In this document: in pieces, positions 54,801-64,000 of the stretch
How the letters are laid out: each line of letters starts with the position of its first letter
Numbering within the stretch: the first letter of the stretch is position 1
Source of the DNA: Chaunax sp. Z400
Taxonomy: Eukaryota > Chordata > Actinopteri > Lophiiformes > Chaunacidae
Direction: 5' to 3'
NCBI GenBank assembly: GCA_037577475.1
Contig: CM075206.1
Coordinates: forward strand, 8,031,459-8,095,458
Length of the DNA: 64,000 nucleotides
Translations under genes and position numbers: made by a program
The notes under the pieces: generated by a model
What the model was told of the DNA's origin: nothing
The model's input: only the letters and a program-made list of their open reading frames with translations
Databases searched by the model: none

Positions 54801-57800
54801 GGTTTTGTTGTTGCCAATGGATTGTGTTGAAGTGGGATTTTTGTTTGACAAATTGGAATGTCACAAAAGTGGCATTTCCTTACACCTTGGATTGTGTTAA
54901 TGAATCTATGGCCACTTATTAAAAGCCAAACAAGAAACTGAGAGGAGGAGGAGGAGGATGCCATCTTTTATTTTTCTTGGCAGTCCAATTGTTGGGTCCA
55001 TTTACCAGTGAGAGTTCATGGTTACCAATTAGTTCACTCATATTTAAAGGTTAAATTATTAGTGTGTGACACTTTTAGCCTTGCTTTACGTAGTTGGATG
55101 GTACAGAAGTGTATTGCATTCACCAGAGATCAAGAAAACTTGCCCTGTTTTTCTGAATTAATGTGATAATTATCTGACATAATTATGACAAAACAATCTC
55201 AATAGCTCAGAGAAACAGAACAGAATTTTTTTTTCATGAAAACTTTTCTCAGAATTCTGAGACAATTATTTCCTTAAATCAGAAAAACAAGGCAATTCTT
55301 TTTTTCCCTCAAGTGAATGTGATACGCTTCCGTAGGATGGTTAAAAATTCAAGCAAAAAAAATCCCATGATAATGAGAGGAGCTTATCCATGGATGTAAG
55401 GCATTGTGACAATAATACAAAAATAATATATTAAATAAAAAATAAAAATTCAAAAATGCAAATTGATGTGTCATGATCTTTACCAAACGACAACATGCTT
55501 CTACAGTACATGTCCCTTGTATCATGATTCTCTCATGGATGAACAGTGAAGAGCAGGGGATTGGTGATCTATAATTAACCAGTGGGTCGATGTTGATGTC
55601 ATTGACACAGCGTGGAGGTAGATGGTGGCAGTGCCAAGGCACATGTTGTTGTGGAGTGTGGCATCTGATATCATTACCTACCCAGCCGGAGCGCCCAAGT
55701 CCCCGCTGGGTCGCGAACTGTCCAAACTACCGACCACACTCACCTTTCGCACGCGCACATTCACATGCACACACGCACTCTATCGTTCACTGTCATCATG
55801 TCCTCCTTTACATAACCGACTCTGACGGCCCCAACACCTAGAGGGCAGAGATCCACTGAGAGTTTCAATTATTGTTAATGACATTTTGATGGTGGCTGGT
55901 TAACTTATGCAACCATCGGCAAACAGCTGTACAAATATTTGATGGCGAGATCTTCAAAATCTACTCCGTGTGGGTTTATAGCCCGAAGGGTTTTAAGGAA
56001 CAGCCAATATTTTGGGAATGTTTATGATCACACCCAACGTTTAATGAGAATGGGGTCTTTAGAGAACATTAGCTCAAATGCTTGAGTCATAAGGAAACTG
56101 TTAGCCTTGCTCTATAAAAAGAGAGGAAAAATATATTGTTGAACAGTCCTGAAGCATGAGTAAATAAGAGCTTGAGCTATTTTCCCTTTTCCTGATTCAT
56201 GTTTTCCAAAACTGCATTTGCACCCCCAAAACTGTTTTCTTTATTTCATTACTCACTTCTGTGTAACTTCTGGAAATAGAGTGACATCACAATTGACTCA
56301 GGGCCAGAAAAAGTGCAGAGAGGCTGTAAACAAGCTAAAGGTGTAGCCAGGTTACAGACATCATGTATGGTAGCTCCACGCTGAAGCAGAATTTCTTTTC
56401 TTTCTTTTTTTTTTTTCCACATCATGTCTAATTTGGAGGTTTGTTTAAATCCTGTTTGACTGCTTGTGTTTTTGTCTAATTTTACTTATTTTTAGCATTT
56501 TTTTCATAAGCATCTGTAATAACAGTGGCAACCACAACAATCCAAGTTTGTAATAAACCACAATTATCTGCTAAATAACAGGACAGATAAATATGCAACG
56601 GGGGAAACTGTTCTTTTAGTTTGTTTGCTATAGCTGGGCTAAACACATCCATGAAAGCATCTCTGTTGCAGACACACAAATGAAATCCGTTCATCTAACT
56701 ATGTGTCTGACAGCAAATGTAAGTTTTTCTGAAAATGTCAGACTCTTTGATGAGCAAGAATCTTAAGCAGCCATGTCCTCTCGGAAGGACGGGGATTTTT
56801 TGCCAAGAATCTACGCAGATAATGGGATCATCTGGCTGCTGTTGGCTTCAGTAAGACAAAATGTTGGAGGGAGCAGGACTGCTGGATACTGGAGTATGAA
56901 AAACGAATAGAACATTTACAGTGAGACAATGTGACTGTTCTGGGTGAATTCCAGTTATGAGTGTAACAGCTTTCCCAAGCAGATCAGAATGCCTATAAGC
57001 CCTGAGCACTGACAGGGATTTCACAGCCCAAACTGATTTTCAGGCTGACGGTTCATACATACATGGAGAAACGTATCTTGGCTTGGTGATAGGATGTTAA
57101 TAAATCGTATTTCTGAAGAAGCTGTATTTGCTTAGTATCTATACCACTGCTTTAACAGTTTGATGGTCCAAGTTTAAGTCAAGCTTTAAGACAGATACCG
57201 TAATTAGCAATGTGTCAGCAACTAAGAATCACTCCTTAATATCTTCTTATCTTTACTCTTTAATGAATAATTACCACAGATTAATGCATCAATAAATTAG
57301 CAGAAATATTTACAGAAGACATTGATGTTAGACATATTTTTGAATTTCAATAACCTAAACCCCATGGGCAAGCAAATCCCATAATGTAATGTGTTTTTTT
57401 ATGAATCCGGAGCTCCCCAGATATGCAATAAAGACTCAGCAGTGCTCTGCATTATTGATTCAGTTTCATAACAACCAAGAGTGTCTTTATTCACTGCAAT
57501 TGGTGAGGAAAGAATCACACACACTAATTTTTTTTTTTAAATCACTGCGCCAATTAGTGAAGTTGGAGCCTTCCCCTTTTACTTTAATAAGTCCTTTGAG
57601 GTCTGATTTACTGAAAGAGCAGTATTGTGTTCGCCGTGGTGACGACTTATTGCTAATTTGAAATCATTTACTATATTACCAAACATTTAGCAAGCAAAAT
57701 CACACGTATGTACACAGGAGTACTCGCAGGTAACTATATGTGCACAACTGGGCAGGAGGGATGCATTTTGTTTAACCATTAATGCCAAGTTTTCTGATAA

Positions 57801-59489
57801 CTACAACCATCACTACAGAAAGGGCGTTGGTTTGCTGTCAGGAATCTGTCTCCACAAACACTTCATGACTGCATGTTGAAAACTGTATCAGGTCTAGTTC
57901 TTGTGAAATGCTCCATGCTTGCTGGCTTATGTCAGATGACAAAAAATACAGTTTCCAACTTTTTCCAACTTCCCATGTAAGAAACAACCCTTATTTCAGT
58001 CTCTTGTGGCCATTATCTGGAGCAGCACTAGTGGTATTCCTCCAGGGAGCTGGCTGGTTGCCTTTTCATTAACATCCCTCAGAGTTAAAGCCCAACGTCC
58101 TCTGGGACTGCATGTCATTGACTGACAAGGTTTAAGGATTTGAGTGAATTTTCCTGCAATAATGGAAATATCCCGAGCCCCTGAGACAAACAGACAGGAG
58201 ACTGGCAGGAAATATCTTAATCTGCATTGACCCTTTGTTGGCACAGTCCCTTACCCTCAGTGAGAACATGTGCATGTACATCCAGCACAGGCATACCTGA
58301 ACACATCCACACACACAGTAGAGTACATCTGGATTGTGTTGCAGTGACCATAGGCCCCTGAGTGTGCAGCCTCAGTGGCAGTGCGTGGGTGAGAGCTCGG
58401 GTCCAGTGCACCATGGTGGGGGCTCTCCATCACTCTGCCTCCTGGCTTGACAGGCCCTGGCTCTGGGGCCCGTCAAGGTCTTGCTGAGTGCGCTCACACT
58501 GTGCACTGCTGAGGAAGGGATTCTGTATCCTTCTAATGGATTACTCACCCACATCACCTGTCTGAGTGGATTCTCTTGACCGACAGACACACACTGCACG
58601 CAGGGGTGTCCATGCATGATCACTTGCACATACAACCTTTGGGAAAGAATGAAATTGCATGATATGAAAAGGTATTCTGTTGTCAAGTCAACCCCATACG
58701 ATCAAATGCGATCTCAGCGTTTTTCTCCGTGAGGTACTTTCCTCACGTTGTCTTAAAGAAAACAATGCACCAGCCAAAGAATCAGCCTTTCCTCTTATTG
58801 GATTGCAAGGAAAGTTGTTTTCTCTGCTAACTAAAAAGGTCACATCTATGTCATTTACTTTTAATTCGGACAGAGAGAGAGGCTGGTATCACGCTGGTGG
58901 ACACCCGCAGACCCCGGTCAGGGCCACAGTCCTAATCAGCTTAATACATATGTGTCACATCCAATGACCCACTGGCTATTTTCATAATAAAGGTCACTCG
59001 GTGAGAGATACTCTGTCCCCCCAGGCCCTCCTTAATGGGGAGCCTCCATAGCTTTCATAACCAAGTGCACACTACTTACTCAGACACTCTAGCATGTATG
59101 TAAACCACTACACATATGCACAGATTATGCACACTATTAACTAAATCCATATACATTATTTTTAAGACCTTCAAAAAATTACTAACTTTTGTAAGCTGTT
59201 CAATCAAACTCCAGTAATGAAGAAATATTGAGTAAGTTTATTGTCATGGTGGCCCTGTTCCCAACATCCTTGCTTAAAAGATGTAAATAACATGGAGGGA
59301 AAACATTAAAACATTAAGCTGTCAACCACTGGCTGATACCAGCATCTCAAATGTGAAGATTTTTGCTTTTAAAAGAACATTTTAGTCATTTTTTATAAGT
59401 TAAAGGACGCTTTTCTTTCTTTTCTCTTTTTCTAATTACTGTGTTTTATATACCTTATATTTTTGGACATTTGTGTCTTTATTTAAAGG
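51881..59489. other. Gene-free desert, no exon recognised
   Basis: Several motif-rich intervals occur (53150-53330, 54680-54900, 57190-57300 with repeated TAATTA/ATTAAT cores). The longest frame (52712-53146 +, 144 codons) has no domain and shadow frames opposite. No transposon is clearly recognisable here. Confidence 0.3.
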
Positions 59490-59580
59490 CAGTCAGTCAA
59501 GAGGTTCTAGGAAACAAGGGAGGAGATATGGGAAATCGAACTGGGGACGTTGAGATTACAACTTAAACACTGGACCAGTA
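59490..59580 (+). repeat. Relic of a tRNA-like/dispersed repeat
   Basis: GGAAACAAGGGAGGAGATATGGG followed by AAATCGAACTGGGGACGTTGAG resembles a decayed copy of a common fish repeat with the core ATTCGAACCGGGGACGTTG. The B-box-like part survives only loosely, and no tRNA fold is apparent. Confidence 0.35.
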
Positions 59581-59839
59581 TATGCCCAGATATCTGATAT
59601 TTCATTGACACAAAGATCAAGCAAGAAAATAAAAATAATCATTAGTTGCAGCGCTACAAATGTAAGATAAATCGATAACATATTCAGTTTTTCACCTGTC
59701 TTTATTTCTCCAACACATCAGTCACAGCATACTTAAGCCTCTTAGGTCAAGGTTAAGACCAATCTATTCCTGTTCCACTCAGACAGATACTGTACATCAT
59801 GTTCAGAAAGAGGTGAAATACTATTGCCAGTAAATAATG

Positions 59840-60100
59840 GCTATAGAGGCTAGGTATTGATCTGGTGCTGAAGGAGACCTTAGGGGCATGTTAAGAAGGG
59901 CTATTGTTGCTTGTCAATGATCCCTTTATGGCTTTGGACTCGGCAGGTCTGGCGCTATAAATCAAGGTTAACTAGTCCTCTAATAGCAAATCAATGACAG
60001 TCGATAGATATTATCATGTGATTAAAATTCAGTCGAGTAAACCATTAGTCAAATCTTAAATAGTCTTTGGAGTCTGTCATGCAGTCGTCCAGCTGGAGAG
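59840..60100. promoter_or_regulatory. Candidate conserved enhancer-like element
   Basis: Repeat-free block with TCAATGATCCCTTTATGGC, GGCGCTATAAATCAAGG, AAATCAATGACAGTCGATAG (TGACAG is a MEIS/PKNOX-type core beside TCAATGA), and GTGATTAAAATTCAG. No coding frame. Motif clustering suggests a developmental enhancer (inference). Confidence 0.28.
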
Positions 60101-60119
60101 GAGGAAGCTGCAGTGTCTC

Positions 60120-60690
60120 CGTGAGGGTCATGTGTTGATGCAGGCTGTTTTCCAAGTTCGCAGTCCTGCCTCTGAGTCATGCTTTTGCAAAATGGCAAGG
60201 TCTTCCATTAGTTTAACTGAGGAGGTGGCTGAGATTTGAGAGGACAATGTAGAAGTTATATTGAGATAACCTTTACGCGAGAGCAGATATTTCACCTGCA
60301 GTAAGATTACCCTGAAAGTAACCCACTTGTTATTTGGTTCTAAGCCTCCTCGATCAATGTGCTTGTAGCTATGTGAAAGCAGCATCAGTCAAACGTGTCT
60401 GCTATGCAGCTAAACGGGGCGCAGGGACATATCTATCTAACTATAACCTTTGCAGTACTGATATTTATGATAAAGACCATTAGGCATTCGTGAGTTGCTT
60501 GCGCAAGGGCTTTAAGGCTAACAACGATCGTGAAGCGAGCCGCTATCCAGGGGTTTACATGGATGTCTGTGTCATCTGTCTGCGATGCAGCACGGCCTGT
60601 GATGGAAATGCCATTATAATAGGTGAATTTATGAGAGGTTATGACAAAAACGTTGTCTCTAAAACCACTGTTATTAAAGCACAAAGGACA
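60120..60690. promoter_or_regulatory. Candidate conserved non-coding element, longest enhancer-like block
   Basis: About 570 bp of repeat-free, evenly mixed sequence. It includes TTATATTGAGATAACC, TTTCACCTGCAGTAAG (E-box), TTGCTTGCGCAAGGGC (palindromic CTTGCGCAAG), GGCTAACAACGATCG and GCCATTATAATAGG. The 82-codon plus-strand frame at 60490-60738 (…DVCVICLRCSTACDGN…) has several Cys but no family that I recognise and no splice support. Regulatory DNA is the better reading. Confidence 0.27.
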
Positions 60691-63289
60691 ATAGGATCAG
60701 TACTGGCCTGTCTTTCTCTTTTCACCTTCTTTCTTTGACTAATTTTCTTTTCTGTCTCCCTCAAGAAGGCATATCTTTGTTATCGGTCCCTGTGCTCCTC
60801 CTCATCACACGCTGGACAGCTCTATACTCACCTTGCTGTCTTGAAGGACAGTCTATACTCAAACTACAGGGGAAAAAAGGTGAAATGAGAAGACGAGGTA
60901 GGGCCAAGTTTCTCTGGCTTTAGTTTGGGAAGTGCATAAAATAAGACCTGAAAATGTATTAATGTAATAGTTCAAGTAATTTTTCCTCCATAAATCTCAT
61001 TTAATCCATGCTAAGCACCATGCTTCAGTCTGCATCAAATTAGTTTAGAAGTTTTAGACACATTTGAAAAATAAATGCACACATACACGACGTTATTAAT
61101 TCAGGAGACATGCTGTACATGATCAAGTGCAAAGCTTGTCTTAGGGGGTGCATCTCAATGCTAGCTTTTGAATTTGATCTGGGCTGTGAAATACAACCCA
61201 AATCAAATTCAAAAGTGTTCCATCAATTGCATCAACACAGCAGCAGGAAGCCACGTCTTTTATTTTGCATATTCATATGATTACTCGTCAAAAGGACAAA
61301 TACATTCACATCAGCACCATTGTCCTTTGATTCCACGTGATAAAAGGCTATCTCATTTCATTCTTGCACCTTTCTAGTCCAAAACTAGACACTCTGATTT
61401 GGTAAAATGTAATTCTAATTTATCATTTTTCTGCCCGAGGCAAAACTCTCTCAGGCCTGGGGCTGTTTGAAAAGCTGTTGGACACAAAGACAGACCCTGG
61501 GAACTTTGCCCATGCAGTCAATCAGTCAGACACCCCAGAGTGCCCAGAACCGAACAGCTTGTTTTTTTGTCCACAGATATCAAACAACTTCTCCTCTCCC
61601 GTTAGATAATCAAAACATGTTAATAGGAGTGAGTTGTTCCTGTCTTTTTTTTTTTTCTTTTTTTTTTCTTATTGGGGATGGTTGGTGGATACAGTGTGTC
61701 TGTGGTCAGGGGCTGGGCAGCAGAGCGGACATCAAAGGCTGGCAGAGGTCTGTGACGGTGAATGCAGCTGGTGTCTGAGTCTCTGTGCTGGACAGAGCTA
61801 CAGGCAGGGCCTCAGCTGCCCCACAATAAAGACACACAGGGGAAGGCAGAGTCTTTAAAGGCTAGACAAATACACACCATACACAGAACAACACACACAC
61901 ACACACTCAGGGACACACAGACAAACAAGTGCAAACATTTGCCCCGAAAATTATTTCCTCCACCAAAACATCACAGTTTTTAACAGACAAATCATGAAAT
62001 CATTCATTTCTCCTCTTTTTTTTTCATTTTCCTTTCATTCATTTCTCCTAAAAAAAGAGTTTCTCTCTGGTTTTTTAAATTTATTACATCCCTTTTTGCA
62101 AATGTTTTTTTTTTATAGAAGTGCTTTGTTTGCATCCATGCAAATCGTTTCATATACAGTAAAAGTAGTTGCCAAAGTGTAGTCTTAGGATGTGTGCTGT
62201 CTATGGACCCTCAGAGCCCCAGGGAGAGTCAAGAGGGTCACCAGCAAAATGACTCATGTTCACTGGAAACAATCAATGCATATAGAATGTTGACAAATAT
62301 ATTTTACATTACATTGTTTCAGTCAGATAAACATGCAATGATTAAATATTTCCTTATCCTTTGCGATGGATCCCTTTGTTTTTTTTGTTTTTTATGAAAT
62401 TATTGACACAACTAGATTACGATAAACTGCATCTGTGTGAAACAGAAGAATGGGACGATCTTTTCATCCGTGGGTAAAAGAGGGAAGAATCTGAAGGACA
62501 AAGAGTGAAATCCTGCTGGCATGCTGTGGACAGCTTCATGTCTGATGTGGTCCTGACTTCACAGTGGGACTCTGTGTCTGTGCTGCTGACAGCTTTTCCT
62601 TCGTGTCCACATAGGGAAGCATCGCTGAGCGTGATACAGAAATATAACACTGACCACTTTTTGGATTTTGACTTTGGTGATCACAATAGAGTTTTTGTAA
62701 TATCACCAGTCTGGAGACTGAATAAATGTTTCTATTAATTAATAATGTCCATAATATCCCCACTGTGTCACATTTGAAAGGATGATCTCAGCGGTATTTT
62801 TTCCACTAGACTGTGGAGTCAGTTCCAGTCTCTGCCTGTAGAGGGCAGGCCAGAACAGCAATCTGGTCAAGGTCACTGGGGAGGGAGCACAGACATACAA
62901 TATCCCTACAGAGGAAAAGCTCAGAGCGTCTTTCATTTGTAAAGAAAGGAAATGTTTTTTGTTTGATTGAACGCTAATATTACAATACAGAGAACATGAA
63001 ACTAGGAGCTGAAAAATCTTATTAACTCAGACTTTACAATATTTCCATTTTGCAGTATTTTTGATGTAAACCAAAGAAATATTAGGTGAAATCACAAAAA
63101 GGCAAATTTGCACTGCACTCCTCCAAATGAGGTTGTTTGCAGAACTTTAATAAGGCTATGAGATTATTAGAATAAGCATTTAAAATGCACAAGGTACCAT
63201 GTCTTTACTTTCACTCAGAGGGAATTTAAACAAACGACTCATTAGAATAACGCCCTCTTTCTCTTTAAACGGGTTAGAGGTCCTGAATA
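60691..63289. other. Gene-free, nothing recognised
   Basis: T-rich low-complexity runs at 61645-61670 and 62010-62120, and a short CA run at 61890-61906. No supported exon. Confidence 0.35.
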
Positions 63290-63630
63290 AAACATGACTT
63301 ATCTATTGCGATCACTTTAGCCGAGCCATTATTCATTTAACCATTTATTTATTGCTCCATTCATCTACATAAATATTTAACTATGTCTTGGCATCTTTAT
63401 GGACTGCTTGCTCTGCTGCTCAATTACAAGGAGCAGTGTCCTACCATGGCCATATGCCTTCTATCTGGCGACACTATATCTCCACAATTTATGGATGCCA
63501 ACTCAGAGCAATATCATCCTGTTGGGTCTTATGTATATCTATGCAAGTTTTAATCTGGGCCTAATGACTGGCAACAAGATGATCCAGCCTGTGTGCCCAA
63601 TAGTACCACCATTGTATACATATCATATGG
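63290..63630. promoter_or_regulatory. Candidate conserved non-coding element at the right end
   Basis: Repeat-free block with CCATTATTCATTTAACC, TTACAAGGAGCAG, CTACCATGGCCATATGCC and GGGCCTAATGACTGG. A 78-codon plus-strand frame (63399-63635) crosses it but shows no domain and no Kozak or splice support, so coding is unlikely though not excluded. Confidence 0.2.
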
Positions 63631-64000
63631 TATAAAATAAATGGAGTGTTCTTTTTCGCTATTGTATAGATTGAATTGGGTGCCCATATGGGGTCCTCGC
63701 GAGAGGCATGTGGAATATGTCTAACTCCAAGCTTTACTTGAATGGATGTATGGTTTATTACTCACACACCATATACTCACACCATATATTATGAGCCATT
63801 ACAAGTTTTCACTTCCCCTTCCACAACAAAAGCTCCTGCTCGTTTGGTAAAGGGGAGCTCGGAAGCATGCAGAACTGAGGGGAAGCGAGGAACCGTAAAC
63901 ACCCGCCATGGGTCCTCCTTTAAAGTGATGAACAGCAATGAAAGCAGCACTGGTTGTCTGCTGAGAGACAAAAAGAGCATTTGACCACCTGGGCGCACAT
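63631..64000. other. Right edge, nothing recognised
   Basis: Mixed sequence with CACACCATATACTCACACCATATA short duplicates near 63766-63790. No gene supported. Confidence 0.3.

Noticed and set aside
59500..59560. Possible tRNA gene because of a GGAAATCGAACTGG B-box-like string
   Set aside because: No matching A box, acceptor stem or anticodon arm at the right spacing; it fits a decayed dispersed repeat.

Overview
This window is vertebrate nuclear DNA, most likely from a ray-finned (probably percomorph-type) fish. The signs are spliced genes with compact introns, long CA/TG and TA microsatellites, and many small DNA-transposon and retroelement relics of types common in teleosts. Almost every long open frame in it is fortuitous. 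Only two protein-coding genes are well supported.

Layout. (1) 2-319 (+) is the last coding exon of an unidentified coiled-coil protein ending in a lysine-rich, Trp/Cys-containing tail, with a canonical poly(A) signal at 428-433. (2) 0.45-19 kb is gene-poor and repeat-rich: a 486-bp LTR-like element, several interspersed repeat fragments, a long TG tract and a striking ~1.35-kb foldback (14153-15499). A CpG-rich patch at about 10.9-11.6 kb contains one weak candidate signal-peptide exon on the minus strand. (3) About 19.1-25.1 kb (-) holds a complete phospholipid scramblase gene. I rebuilt it by eye as one non-coding and six coding exons encoding 226 residues. Its introns carry a dead Tc1-like transposase and a small MITE. 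Its putative promoter has two oppositely oriented CCAAT boxes and a CRE-like site. (4) 25.1-64 kb is a gene desert. Recognisable transposon sequence is sparse (mainly 47.67-48.68 kb), but many blocks have the look of conserved non-coding enhancers: homeodomain-type TAAT cores, E-boxes, no simple repeats, and balanced composition between AT-rich spacers.

Interpretation. In mammals the scramblase cluster (PLSCR4/2/1/5) lies beside a large enhancer-rich desert leading to ZIC4/ZIC1. A scramblase next to an enhancer-like desert would fit that arrangement. No ZIC exon is in the window, so this is an inference to test and not an identification. I see no prokaryote-type system, no CRISPR array and no rRNA or tRNA gene, and nothing that I would call a clearly new biological system. 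The most unusual objects are the long foldback, the frame-preserving 105-bp scramblase intron and the enhancer-like blocks.
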